64,000 bases of DNA, taken from the NCBI GenBank assembly GCA_009993605.1, contig JAACTB010000007.1, positions 248,001 to 312,000 of the forward strand, in the 5' to 3' direction. A model generated the notes under the pieces. It had not been told where the DNA came from. It worked only from the letters and a program-made list of their open reading frames with translations, and did no database searches. Source of the DNA: Erythrobacter sp. Lineage in GTDB: Bacteria; Pseudomonadota; Alphaproteobacteria; Sphingomonadales; Sphingomonadaceae. How positions within the stretch are numbered: position 1 is the stretch's first letter; each line of letters opens with the position of its first letter. Shown here in pieces: positions 14,430 through 23,568 of this stretch. The position numbers and the translations under genes are program-made.

Positions 14430-14637
14430 GCTAAACGCTAAACTCTTTCAAACCCGCAGAAATCCGCCAAAAAACGACCGCCGGAAAGTTTAGCATCAAG
14501 GTAGTTTAGCGCGCTAAACGCTAAACAATTTCAGCGCTGAAAAGCGTAGATTATGCAGAGATTACCGACGCTTACGAGTTTAGCGTAGGGGTGCGTTAAA
14601 CTCGAGTTTAGCGCTAAACTCGGCGGCCGCGTTAAAC
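14430..14637. repeat. GCTAAAC iteron cluster, candidate replication origin or operator array
   Basis: Nine exact copies of GCTAAAC or its complement: 14430-14436, 14437-14443, 14488-14494, 14504-14510, 14513-14519, 14520-14526, 14578-14584, 14606-14612, 14613-14619, plus two GTTAAAC variants at 14595-14601 and 14631-14637. Pairs form perfect dyads at 14504-14519 (GTTTAGCGCGCTAAAC) and 14603-14622 (20 bp). A separate 14-bp dyad TTTCAGCGCTGAAA is at 14529-14542. The array lies just upstream of the 14712 gene and the helicase gene. Confidence 0.75.
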
Positions 14638-14711
14638 TCGAAATGAACCGCAAGACAAGAATCGTTCATAGGGGTCTTGCCATTGGCGAATCGGCATGAG
14701 AGAATTCGCGA

Positions 14712-15629
14712 ATGAAGACGAAACGCCCCGCCTCCGCATCACCTGCCGCTTCCTCGGAAATGCCGTCAGCAGACGAGATCATCAGCGCATTCGAAGTCCC
14801 GGCACATCGCGCTTGCGAGGTTCGCGAAGCATACGATGCCTACCTCGCAAGCGTCGATGCGGATCGCCGACAGCAAGGACGCCAGCCGTCCACCCTGTTC
14901 GGATCGCTCTATGTCCCGCCTTCTCGCAGTCATTGCGCTTCGGCCGATCGCATTCGATCTCTTGGCCAACTGTCAGAAGATCGCGACGTTGATCCCGGGG
15001 ATACGCTGGCGGACGGATCGCCGGTCGGAACACTGATCAGCCGGGGGCGTTGGCGGCTCCTTCTCGACGATCTCGGAACGTCTGGCGCCGTCGCGCTCGC
15101 CGCAGCACTTCGGAGTGAGCCGCGAGCCATCGACACCCTTGGCTCGCATATGCTGGCCGGAGCAATCCTCGACCTCGTGACCGAACCGAACGATGGTGAC
15201 GAGGACGTATCCGATGAGGCGGCCGGGTGGACGATATGGTTGTCCAACGTATTGTCGGAAGACCAGCCGGATACGATTGACGAGGGCGACCTACTCGAAC
15301 TGGAAGTGCTTTTCGGGGCGAGCGGCATAGACCTGCGCGAGGCGTCGGCCCTAATGTCCGCGACGCTCGAGATCGCAGACCGCGATGGGCCGTATGTCGC
15401 GCCTGAGCGCGGTCACGAGGCTGCGGTCACGCACCTCTGGTCCCAGATGACGATGCAGTCGATACTCGATCACGCATTCAGCGACCCTGTCGGCATGGAG
15501 CGTCATGAAGAGCGAATGGAACGCCGCCGCGCGGAAAGGGCCGCCGCGCGGGACTACCGCGCCGCACGTCGATCCGCACCGAGCCTCGCCGATCTTCCGA
15601 CCCTGCCTGGCCTCGTCCTGTCCAGCTGA
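14712..15629 (+). CDS. Phage protein of unknown function next to the iteron array
   Basis: 305 residues. The N-terminal 30 are Ala/Ser/Pro-rich, then comes a helical region with HRACEVREAYDAYLASVDADR. The middle is acidic and Leu-rich (about residues 95-215), and the C-terminus is strongly charged (ERHEERMERRRAERAAARDYRAARR), probably a nucleic-acid-contacting helix. No domain recognised. Placed directly after the GCTAAAC repeats and followed by its own terminator, it could be the protein that binds those repeats, but this is only positional inference. Confidence 0.7.
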   Translation: MKTKRPASASPAASSEMPSADEIISAFEVPAHRACEVREAYDAYLASVDADRRQQGRQPSTLFGSLYVPPSRSHCASADRIRSLGQLSEDRDVDPGDTLADGSPVGTLISRGRWRLLLDDLGTSGAVALAAALRSEPRAIDTLGSHMLAGAILDLVTEPNDGDEDVSDEAAGWTIWLSNVLSEDQPDTIDEGDLLELEVLFGASGIDLREASALMSATLEIADRDGPYVAPERGHEAAVTHLWSQMTMQSILDHAFSDPVGMERHEERMERRRAERAAARDYRAARRSAPSLADLPTLPGLVLSS

Positions 15630-15650
15630 ACTTTTTTCAAAAATCGACAT

Positions 15651-15684
15651 GGCGGGGTTGTCTGTGGGCAACTCCGCCTTTATT
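15651..15684 (+). terminator. Rho-independent terminator after the 14712 gene
   Basis: GGCGGGGTTG and CAACTCCGCC pair (one G-T wobble) around an eight-base loop, followed by TTTATT. It separates the 14712 gene from the helicase gene, which therefore needs read-through or its own promoter. Confidence 0.75.
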
Positions 15685-15722
15685 CTTCGTGCATAGCCAC
15701 ACTAAAACAGGGTCGCCTTCCA

Positions 15723-17480
15723 ATGTCCGCAATCATCCCGCAGCACCAGTTCAGTCCATTCGAAGAGAAGCCATTCGAACTCTGGTCGCCAGACGATGAA
15801 GAGGGATCGGAAGAATGGCCGGATTGGGAAGGTGGGGTAGTCCCGCGCGAACCGATGCTGATCGAAGATCTGATCTGCAGGACCGGTCTGACCACGATCT
15901 TCGGAAAGGGCGCATCGCTCAAGACGTGGATGTCGCTGTCGATGGCCGTGCACGTCGCTGCTGGACGCGGGACCTTCTACAACACCGCGCAGATTGAACG
16001 GCACGGCAAAGTGGTGATCTATAGCGTGGAAGATACCCATGAACGGATCGACCGCCGTCTGCGCGCCATTATCGAGTTCGATCTGAGGATGAAGCCGAAT
16101 AGCCCGGAGGCGAAGGCAGTGCGGAACCGGATCCGCGTGCTCGCACCGCTCGGTCAGAGCAAGCAGCAGTTCCCCTTCTCAACTGGCTGCCTCTTCGACG
16201 ACGAGAACGAGTATCGCTACTATGCGCCGAACCAAGTCGCTCACAAGCTAGTCGGCGGTATCAGCAAGCAGAACGCCGGAAGGGATCCAGACGATACCGA
16301 CCGGGTGGTCATGCTGCTGATCGATAGCGTGACGAGCACGGCTGGTGCCGATCTCACAAAGAACAAGGAAAGCGGGAAATACACCTGGTTCTTCAATCAG
16401 GGTGGCATCTCCGACGACTATGCCGTCCTCGCCATCGCGCACACTCCGAAGACGACGGATCCGAACCCCCTCGCGCCGGAAGAGGGACGAGACTCGAGGA
16501 TGGCGGGCGGCTTCGGCTGGTCGACGAACATTCGCGCGTCGATCGAGGTCAGGCGTCCGCTTGGTCCGCGCGTTGAGCGCAGCAGGACCGGCACCATCAA
16601 GAAGGACGAATGGTTTGAGCGGCAGGGTCTGCCAGCCGAGCATTCGCGCGCCATCGTCATGCAGGTGGCGAAGGAGAACGTCGGCCTGAGCGATCAGAAG
16701 CTGTGGTTCTCGCCACGTCGCATCGGAAAGGGTGCCTTCGAAGAGATCACCGACATCATGAAGGACAAGCCGCGCTCTTGGGTCGAATATCTGGAGCGCA
16801 GCAGCCGCGAGGAGGCAGCGAAGGCACCGGAGCAGAACGGCAAAGCCCGCGCGCTCGTCGAAGACTGCGTTCGTCGGATCTGTCACGATGGAACCAAGCT
16901 GACCGCTAACGCGGTCCAGACTCTCGCGTTCGACGAAAGTATCTGGGGAGCGAAGATCGCCGGGGAGGCGGTCGGACTCAAGAAGAACGCCACTCGGAAC
17001 GGGGTCAGCGTGTCGAACTCGTCGGCTGGCATCTTGCAGGCCCTCGCAGACGAGGGTGTGCTCATCAAAGGCGGAAGCGACCGGATGCCGGTCTTTCAGC
17101 TGCCGGATGGCGTGCACCCGGACGCCTTCGCTGGAACGAGCAGCCTCACCGATCGACTGGATGTGACGAACCACGCGAAGAAGGGCGATGATCTCAAGAA
17201 GGCGCGCGGCTTCGTCCTCAAATACGCGAACGACCTCTTCGCTCGTGGAGAGGAGGTCACGGCGCTGGCGGTTAGCCAGATGATGGAGCAGGCCGCCTAC
17301 GAAGTCGGCCTGCTGTCCAGCGGCCACAACGGCTGCAAAGGTGCCGGTTCCGTCGATGGTCACCTTAGGCAGCTCGCTGCGGAAAGGTTGCTCGTAGCGT
17401 CCGGCACTGGCCGCATCGTGTATTCGCTGCCGAACGGTGCCACACCTGAAAGCCTGTCGAAGGGATCGAACAATGAGTGA
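15723..17480 (+). CDS. RepA-like replicative helicase / AAA_25 ATPase
   Basis: 585 residues. The ATPase core has a Walker A of the RepA/AAA_25 type, FGKGASLKTWMSL, at about residues 60-72. Walker B is RVVMLLIDSV near 197-206, and an HTPKTTDPNP segment follows near 240. The C-terminal half contains two winged-helix-like segments (about 380-450 and 500-570). A hexameric helicase or DNA-remodelling ATPase for phage replication fits, and the iteron-like repeats 1 kb upstream support this. No clear Shine-Dalgarno is seen before ATG 15723. Confidence 0.75.
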   Translation: MSAIIPQHQFSPFEEKPFELWSPDDEEGSEEWPDWEGGVVPREPMLIEDLICRTGLTTIFGKGASLKTWMSLSMAVHVAAGRGTFYNTAQIERHGKVVIYSVEDTHERIDRRLRAIIEFDLRMKPNSPEAKAVRNRIRVLAPLGQSKQQFPFSTGCLFDDENEYRYYAPNQVAHKLVGGISKQNAGRDPDDTDRVVMLLIDSVTSTAGADLTKNKESGKYTWFFNQGGISDDYAVLAIAHTPKTTDPNPLAPEEGRDSRMAGGFGWSTNIRASIEVRRPLGPRVERSRTGTIKKDEWFERQGLPAEHSRAIVMQVAKENVGLSDQKLWFSPRRIGKGAFEEITDIMKDKPRSWVEYLERSSREEAAKAPEQNGKARALVEDCVRRICHDGTKLTANAVQTLAFDESIWGAKIAGEAVGLKKNATRNGVSVSNSSAGILQALADEGVLIKGGSDRMPVFQLPDGVHPDAFAGTSSLTDRLDVTNHAKKGDDLKKARGFVLKYANDLFARGEEVTALAVSQMMEQAAYEVGLLSSGHNGCKGAGSVDGHLRQLAAERLLVASGTGRIVYSLPNGATPESLSKGSNNE

Positions 17481-17700
17481 GCGCGAAATCCACGACATCA
17501 TGGCGCAGGTCCGGGCGGCCATGGACGCGCAGCAGGTCAGCCAGGGCGAACTCGCGAGGCGCGCAGGACTGACGAAAGGCTACGTCTCCCGCCTCCTCCG
17601 GTCCGACGAACCAGACGGTCGGCCCGTCACGCTGCAGAACGCCCTGTTGCTCGCTCACGCGCTAGGTCTGGTCACGATCGCCGAGGCCGAAGAGGCATAA
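17473..17700 (+). CDS. XRE-family regulator (Cro/CI-like)
   Basis: 75 residues from ATG 17473, overlapping the helicase stop by eight bases. The whole protein is a lambda repressor-like helix-turn-helix domain: SQGELARRAGLTKGYVSRLLR at about residues 20-40, followed by VTLQNALLLAHALGL. It has no oligomerisation or protease-cleavage domain, so Cro-like rather than CI-like. Candidate targets are the dyads in the 14.1-14.6 kb control region. A longer open frame from 17437 lacks a good start. Confidence 0.8.
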   Translation: MSEREIHDIMAQVRAAMDAQQVSQGELARRAGLTKGYVSRLLRSDEPDGRPVTLQNALLLAHALGLVTIAEAEEA

Positions 17701-17754
17701 AATTAGACGTAGACAGGTGCGAAAAAGCCAGACACGATCAAAAGGAGAACAAAC

Positions 17755-17775
17755 CTCCAGAGCATGTTTCTGGAG
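17755..17775 (+). promoter_or_regulatory. Hairpin hiding the Shine-Dalgarno of the 17783 gene
   Basis: CTCCAGA and TCTGGAG pair around a seven-base loop. The 3' arm contains GGAG (17772-17775), seven bases before the TTG start at 17783. An 11-codon open frame starting at ATG 17764 in the loop overlaps that start, so translation of one may expose or mask the other. Confidence 0.4.
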
Positions 17776-17782
17776 ATGAAAA

Positions 17783-18040
17783 TTGGAAGACGACCGTGAT
17801 GATCCTACCCTGCCCACACCGATCCCGCTCGGAGTTCGCGAGAGCTGGCGCGGCCTCCACGGGCTCGCAGAGATCGATGATGAACAGTGGTGGCTCCAAC
17901 GCCAGCAGATCCTCGTGCGCAAGCCGGGCGACCATGGCGACTGGAGGCTTCTGACCGATTATGACCTCAAACGCCTGCTTGCCGCCGACTACATCGAGCG
18001 CGACGTATTCGATCGCATGCGCATCCGGATACTTCGGTGA
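17783..18040 (+). CDS. Small phage protein of unknown function
   Basis: 85 acidic residues from a TTG start with GGAG seven bases upstream. Features are LGVRESWRGLHGLAEIDDEQWW and a C-terminal helix with DYDLKRLLAADYIERDVFDRM. No family recognised. It precedes a possible membrane peptide gene and the excisionase, in the early rightward operon; its stop overlaps the next start as GTGA. Confidence 0.6.
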   Translation: MEDDRDDPTLPTPIPLGVRESWRGLHGLAEIDDEQWWLQRQQILVRKPGDHGDWRLLTDYDLKRLLAADYIERDVFDRMRIRILR

Positions 18041-18321
18041 GAATGCGCATTCCTCGTCACGGTCCGCTCTGGCTGCGCGTGGCAGTATGTGCCATCGTCC
18101 TCGCGAATATCGTGGGACGGATGCTTGCCTGCCAGCCGCCCGGTCAATTCACCGCGGCGATACTGCGCACGGCCGCCATGAGCTGTCCAGCCGCCCTTCC
18201 CTCCTATCGGTCGATCCAGATCGCAGACGGAGCGCATACGATCGACAGGATGGTGACGGCCGCGCTCCTCGAGGCGTTCGACGGTCGCGACAGGTGCGGC
18301 CGGAATACGGAAGCGCGGTAA
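18037..18321 (+). CDS. Possible small phage membrane protein
   Basis: 94 residues from GTG 18037, overlapping the previous stop. It has a basic N-terminus followed by one hydrophobic segment (LWLRVAVCAIVLANIVGRML, about residues 11-30), and a C-terminal part with AHTIDRMVTAALLEAF. It fills the gap between the 17783 gene and the excisionase in the expected direction. Coding status is uncertain because the Shine-Dalgarno is weak and the C-terminal half is low in recognisable structure. Confidence 0.4.
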   Translation: MRMRIPRHGPLWLRVAVCAIVLANIVGRMLACQPPGQFTAAILRTAAMSCPAALPSYRSIQIADGAHTIDRMVTAALLEAFDGRDRCGRNTEAR

Positions 18322-18329
18322 AATCGGCC

Positions 18330-18572
18330 ATGTTCGCCTTCCCACCTCGCCAAATGCGTGCCGGTGCCGCTGCCTATTACGTCGGCCTGTCGGAGAGCAC
18401 GTTCCTCGCCCGCGTCCAAAGCGGCGAGTATCCGCCTGGCGCCAGGGACGGCGGCGCCCGCGTCTGGCTGAAGGACGACCTCGACGCGGCGATCGATCGC
18501 AGGTTCGGCGTGAAAGCCGCCGGAGGACGCATCGATGACGATGATCCCTTCGCGGCCCGGCTGAGTAACTGA
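18330..18572 (+). CDS. AlpA-type excisionase / directionality factor
   Basis: 80 residues from ATG 18330. The pattern is a winged helix: RAGAAAYYVGLSESTFLARVQSGEYP (helix-turn-helix at about residues 9-30), then GGARVWLKDDLDAAIDRRFG (wing and last helix). This matches AlpA/Xis-like proteins that bend DNA at att sites and bias recombination to excision. The gene ends two bases before the integrase start, so the two are probably co-translated. A longer frame from 17961 overlaps other genes and is rejected. Confidence 0.75.
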   Translation: MFAFPPRQMRAGAAAYYVGLSESTFLARVQSGEYPPGARDGGARVWLKDDLDAAIDRRFGVKAAGGRIDDDDPFAARLSN

Positions 18573-18573
18573 C

Positions 18574-19743
18574 GTGCCTCCTGCCTTGCCCTTCACGTAT
18601 GTTGTGCGGAAGCCGAGCGGTGCACAGCTCTGGTATTTCCGCCATCCGACTTTGCCGAAGGCGGTCCGGATCCTCGGTCTCCCGGGCGAGCCCGCGTTCC
18701 ATCGCGAACATGCCCGTCTACTGGCCGAAGCGGTCGAGGAGAAGACAGCGTCCGAGCAGCGGAAGGACGAGGCGTCAATCCGGTGGCTCACGGAACAGTA
18801 TAAGGCGTCCGACGAGTGGAACCGCCTCAAACCGGCGACGAAGAAAAGTTACACGCGTGAGATCGATCGATTGAATGCTCTGGTCGGCGACCTTCCGTTC
18901 GCCAAGCTCACGAAGAAGATCGTCAGCCAGATGCGTAGCAAAGTGATCGCTGGTGCGGTCGCGGATCGTGAAGCAGCGATTGAAAAGCGTAAGGCCAAGG
19001 ACGAGGCAGCGATCGCCGCCGGCCGTCCAAGCTCGAAGCGAAACCCGCCTGGGCCTATCAATGGTGTCCGGACCGGCGACCTCTTCAAAACAGTGCTTGC
19101 GGCAATGTTCGCCTGGGCGGTCGATAACGACCACATGGATTCAAACCCAGCTGAGAAAATCAAGAAGCTGCAGCGAAAGAAGGATGTCGCATCCTACATT
19201 CCATGGTCCGAGGCGCAGATCGCGCATGTCTTGCGCGAGGCATCGCCCCGTGTTCGCGATGGCGTGGTCGTCGGTCTTCAAACCGGTCAGAGACTTATCG
19301 ACTGTGTGCTGATGACCAAGGCGAACGCCTTCGGTGGCGAAGTCAGCGTCTTCCAAGAGAAGACCGGAAACTACGTCAATGTTCCGGCCACCGGTCCTCT
19401 TGTCGAATTGATCCGGCGCCGCGTTTCGGCGAACGACCCTGAGGACTGCGATCGGCTCGTGGTGCAACCGAAGGGGATCCCGTATTCGGTGCGTGTCTTC
19501 AGCAGTCACCTTCGAGATGAGCTGGACCGTCTTGGATTTCCGGATCTAAGTTTTCACGGCCTGAGGTATGCAGCTGCGGGTCGCTTGCTCGAGGCAGGAT
19601 GTTCGCTGGCCGTCGTCTCCGACATCACGGGACATTCCTCGGTTCAAATGGCCGAGAAGTATGCCACCGCTCGTGAACGGAAAGCTCAGGCAGCGGCGGC
19701 AATGGAGGCAGCGGCCGCGAAGATCGAGCAAGGCAACTCGTGA
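18574..19743 (+). CDS. Phage integrase, tyrosine recombinase
   Basis: 389 residues from GTG 18574. The N-terminal part has a SAM-like core-binding region (about 70-125, WLTEQYKASDEWNRLKPATK). The catalytic domain shows Arg 240 in LQTGQRLID, a Lys near 263, HGLR at 328-331, His 354 in DITGHSS and Tyr 363 in MAEKYAT, a complete active site. It catalyses site-specific integration and excision at the tRNA-Lys 3' end located 440 bases downstream. Confidence 0.93.
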   Translation: MPPALPFTYVVRKPSGAQLWYFRHPTLPKAVRILGLPGEPAFHREHARLLAEAVEEKTASEQRKDEASIRWLTEQYKASDEWNRLKPATKKSYTREIDRLNALVGDLPFAKLTKKIVSQMRSKVIAGAVADREAAIEKRKAKDEAAIAAGRPSSKRNPPGPINGVRTGDLFKTVLAAMFAWAVDNDHMDSNPAEKIKKLQRKKDVASYIPWSEAQIAHVLREASPRVRDGVVVGLQTGQRLIDCVLMTKANAFGGEVSVFQEKTGNYVNVPATGPLVELIRRRVSANDPEDCDRLVVQPKGIPYSVRVFSSHLRDELDRLGFPDLSFHGLRYAAAGRLLEAGCSLAVVSDITGHSSVQMAEKYATARERKAQAAAAMEAAAAKIEQGNS

Positions 19744-20105
19744 AGTGGGAACCGACGACCGCTGTGCACGGCAGCGTGATCGACAAGGATGATCCGTTCT
19801 CCGCCCACTTCACCCCCTCAACCGACCAGCTGGTCATCTCCGACTCCGAGACGTGGATCATGATCAATGCGGCGCCGCTGGTCTTCGGAAGGCCGAACCC
19901 AGATGGGATATCCTTAGCGACTCGGGTCGCCGGCGATGGATTCGATAACGGACGCGGCACTTTCGATGAAGCTCTGGAGGTCGTTCGCGAGATGGCAAGC
20001 AAGCCTGGCGCGGATCTGGAGCTGCTGGCCAGCGTGCTCCGAAACGTCATGGATCCGATCGAATTGATGGCCTTCATCGCGTCGATCGAACAGGCCGAGT
20101 GCTAA
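19740..20105 (+). CDS. Phage protein of unknown function between integrase and att site
   Basis: 121 acidic residues from GTG 19740, overlapping the integrase stop as GTGA. It contains MINAAPLVFGRPNPDG and a helical C-terminal half (LEVVREMASKPGADLELLASVLRNVMD). No recognised domain. It is the last prophage gene before the att site and probably shares the integrase message. Confidence 0.65.
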   Translation: MKWEPTTAVHGSVIDKDDPFSAHFTPSTDQLVISDSETWIMINAAPLVFGRPNPDGISLATRVAGDGFDNGRGTFDEALEVVREMASKPGADLELLASVLRNVMDPIELMAFIASIEQAEC

Positions 20106-20181
20106 CCGCGCCAATATTCTGCTAACCGGTCTCAAAAAATGGCGGTTTTACCGGGTGTTAAGTGCCGCTTTGACGAAGCCC

Positions 20182-20231
20182 GCTGACTCTTAATCAGCGG
20201 GTCCTTGGTTCGAGCCCAAGTGCGTCCACCA
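20182..20231 (+). tRNA. 3' half of tRNA-Lys(CTT), attachment site copy (attR-like)
   Basis: Anticodon arm GCTGA-CTCTTAA-TCAGC with CTT at 20189-20191, T arm CTTGG-TTCGAGC-CCAAG, 3' acceptor strand TGCGTCC, discriminator A and CCA (20229-20231) are all present. The 5' acceptor strand and D arm are missing; the upstream sequence is prophage. This is what integration into a tRNA 3' end leaves. The intact tRNA-Lys should be at the other prophage end on the same strand. Confidence 0.85.
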
Positions 20232-20297
20232 CCTCCCTCCAGTTTCTCGATCGATTAAGCGACAACGCGCAGGTTCGTCGCGCGTGGCGGCTCTACA

Positions 20298-20343
20298 CAC
20301 ATCGCCATGTGACCCCGCCGGTTTACAATCACATCGTGATGTG
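20298..20343 (+). promoter_or_regulatory. Twin dyads and promoter upstream of the HTH-RibB gene
   Basis: CACATCGCCATGTG (20298-20311) and CACATCGTGATGTG (20330-20343) differ at two of 14 positions and begin 32 bases apart, about three helical turns. A -10 TACAAT at 20324-20329 lies between them, with a poor -35 overlapped by the first dyad. Start near 20336, 21 bases before ATG 20357. The two sites bracket the promoter as operators would. No FMN riboswitch consensus is seen in 20232-20356. Confidence 0.55.
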
Positions 20344-20356
20344 ATCTAACCTTCGC

Positions 20357-21601
20357 ATGAGCGATATAATTTCCCAAGTCCGCCGCCTCGTTCAGGATGG
20401 CGGCATGAGTAAGGCCGGTCTAGCGCGGGCAGCGGGGCTTCATGCGAACACGCTTCGCGATTGCACCGAGGAGGACTGGAATCCGACCTCCGAGACTCTG
20501 CGTAAGCTTTCCGCCTTTCTGTCCGACAATGACGAGACGCCGGTGCTCGTCAGTGCCGAGGAGATCATCGAGGAAGCGCGCAACGGGCGGATGTATATCC
20601 TCGTCGACGACGAGGACCGGGAGAACGAAGGCGATCTCATCATTCCCGCCCAGATGGCGACGCCGGTCGCGATCAATTTCATGGCGACGCACGGGCGCGG
20701 GCTGATCTGCCTGGCGCTCGATCGCAAGCGGGTCGACGCCTTGGGGCTCGAGCCCATGGCGCGCGACAATCGCGAGAGCATGCAGACCGCCTTCACCACC
20801 TCGATCGAGGCGAAGGACGGCGTCACCACCGGGATCAGCGCCGCCGATCGAGCGCGCACCGTTTCGGTCGCGATCGACGCGAGCAAGGGGCCTGAAGACA
20901 TCGTCACGCCCGGCCATGTCTTCCCGCTGACCGCCCGCGATGGCGGCGTGCTGGTGCGCGCCGGCCATACCGAGGCAGCGGTCGACATCTCGCGCCTTGC
21001 CGGGCTCAACCCCTCGGGCGTGATCTGCGAGATCATGAACGAGGACGGGACCATGGCCCGGCTCGACGATCTGGTGTCCTTCGCGCGGCGGCACGAATTG
21101 AAGATCGGCACCATTCGCGACCTCATCGAATACCGGATGCGCAAGGACCATCTGGTCGAGCGGACGGGCGAGCGCAGCTTCACGTCCGATTACGGCGGCC
21201 AGTGGCGCCTGATCACCTATCGCAACACCGTCGACGGGACCGAAAGCTACGTGCTTCAAAAGGGCCACGTGATCGATGGCGAGCCGACTTTGGCCCGCGT
21301 GCATCCGATCTCGCTGTTCGACGATCTTCTGGGCCAGCCTGGCCCTCGCAAGCGCACTTTGCAGCGCGCGATGGAAGCGGTCGGCGAGCATGGATCGGGG
21401 ATTATCGTGATCATCACCCAGCCCGGCCCGCCCGCCCCTTCCGGCGCGGAGGAGGAATATCGCAACGTCGGGATCGGGTCGCAGATTCTGGCCGATCTCA
21501 ACGTCAACGAGATGATCCTGCTCACCAATTCCACCCCCAACCTCGTCGCGATCGAAGGCTATGGCCTCGATATCGTCGGCCACCACAGGATCCCGGAGTA
21601 A
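20357..21601 (+). CDS. ribB: 3,4-dihydroxy-2-butanone-4-phosphate synthase with N-terminal HTH and inactive GTP cyclohydrolase II-like domain
   Basis: 414 residues. Residues 1-58 form an XRE-like helix-turn-helix ([21 protein letters not shown]). Residues about 65-265 are DHBP synthase, which turns ribulose 5-phosphate into the four-carbon riboflavin precursor; [12 protein letters not shown] and the [24 protein letters not shown] segment are typical. Residues about 270-410 resemble GTP cyclohydrolase II but lack the three zinc cysteines, so that half should not make the purine-derived precursor; such RibBX-type proteins are known in Proteobacteria. A fused DNA-binding domain plus upstream dyads suggests autoregulation. 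ribH follows after four bases. Confidence 0.9.
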   Translation: MSDIISQVRRLVQDGGMSKAGLARAAGLHANTLRDCTEEDWNPTSETLRKLSAFLSDNDETPVLVSAEEIIEEARNGRMYILVDDEDRENEGDLIIPAQMATPVAINFMATHGRGLICLALDRKRVDALGLEPMARDNRESMQTAFTTSIEAKDGVTTGISAADRARTVSVAIDASKGPEDIVTPGHVFPLTARDGGVLVRAGHTEAAVDISRLAGLNPSGVICEIMNEDGTMARLDDLVSFARRHELKIGTIRDLIEYRMRKDHLVERTGERSFTSDYGGQWRLITYRNTVDGTESYVLQKGHVIDGEPTLARVHPISLFDDLLGQPGPRKRTLQRAMEAVGEHGSGIIVIITQPGPPAPSGAEEEYRNVGIGSQILADLNVNEMILLTNSTPNLVAIEGYGLDIVGHHRIPE

Positions 21602-21605
21602 GCGA

Positions 21606-22028
21606 ATGGCTCGGTTCCTGATCGTCGAAGCCCGTTTCTACGACCATCTCAACGACCAGTTGATCGAAGGCGCACGCGCCGCGCTGGACGCGGACGGGCA
21701 TGAGGTCGAGGTATTGACCGTCCCCGGCGCGCTTGAAATCCCCGGCGCCATCGCGATGGCGGCGGAGACCGGACGCTATGACGGCTTCGTCGCCATCGGT
21801 GTCGTGATCCGGGGCGAAACCTATCACTTCGAGATCGTCGCGGGCGAAAGCGCGCGCGGGATCATGGCCCTGACGATGGACGGGATCGCCATCGGCAACG
21901 GTATCCTGACGGTCGAGAACGAGAACCAAGCGCTGGTTCGCGCCGACCCCGCACAGAAAAACAAGGGCGGCGAAGCGGCCAAGGCCGCGCTCGCCCTTCT
22001 CTCCTTGTCCGAGCGTTTCGCCGCCTAA
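21606..22028 (+). CDS. ribH: 6,7-dimethyl-8-ribityllumazine synthase
   Basis: 140 residues from ATG 21606. This enzyme condenses the RibB product with the pyrimidine intermediate to give the lumazine that riboflavin synthase dismutates. The family signatures are visible: [30 protein letters not shown], the [16 protein letters not shown] motif and the [18 protein letters not shown]-terminal helix. It is co-transcribed with the RibB gene four bases upstream and converges on eno, whose stop is nine bases beyond its own. Confidence 0.95.
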   Translation: MARFLIVEARFYDHLNDQLIEGARAALDADGHEVEVLTVPGALEIPGAIAMAAETGRYDGFVAIGVVIRGETYHFEIVAGESARGIMALTMDGIAIGNGILTVENENQALVRADPAQKNKGGEAAKAALALLSLSERFAA

Positions 22029-22037
22029 AGCGGCGGC

Positions 22038-23342
<1,305 letters not shown>

Positions 23343-23568
23343 TCAGAGGAAAGATCGATCGCGGACCCTCTATGCATCGGAACATTGCCGCGCAAGTTGC
23401 GTTGCAACATCATAGACCGGGCATGAACGTGCCACGGTTTCGATTCGAAAAGAGACCACAGACAAAGGGGCAAGGACGAAACCGATTGCCGATTCCACCA
23501 CTCCCGAAAACCCACCGAAGACATCGCAAACCGCCAAATCGAAATCCGCCCCCAAGCCCCGCAAGACG

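Larger units (their letters stand above)
1..20231. mobile_element. Prophage, right-hand part (lambda-like siphovirus-type)
   Basis: Terminase, portal, capsid, decoration, connector and tail genes run leftward; helicase, excisionase and integrase genes run rightward toward a partial tRNA-Lys at 20182-20231. Neighbours beyond 20232 are ordinary housekeeping genes, so the right boundary is sharp. The left boundary, remaining tail genes, lysis genes and the intact tRNA-Lys should lie to the left of this window. Many start and stop codons overlap as ATGA, TGATG or GTGA and no head gene is broken, so the visible part looks intact. Whether it can be induced cannot be told. Confidence 0.93.

Noticed and set aside
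18149..18711. Minus-strand frames over the excisionase and 18037 genes
   Set aside because: They are Arg/Pro-rich antisense shadows without homologous features and run against the rightward operon.
20150..20231. A complete tRNA-Lys gene
   Set aside because: The 5' acceptor strand and D arm are absent, so only the 3' half is present.
20232..20356. FMN riboswitch upstream of ribB
   Set aside because: None of the conserved RFN element segments is visible; the gap is only 125 bases and is explained by dyads and a promoter.
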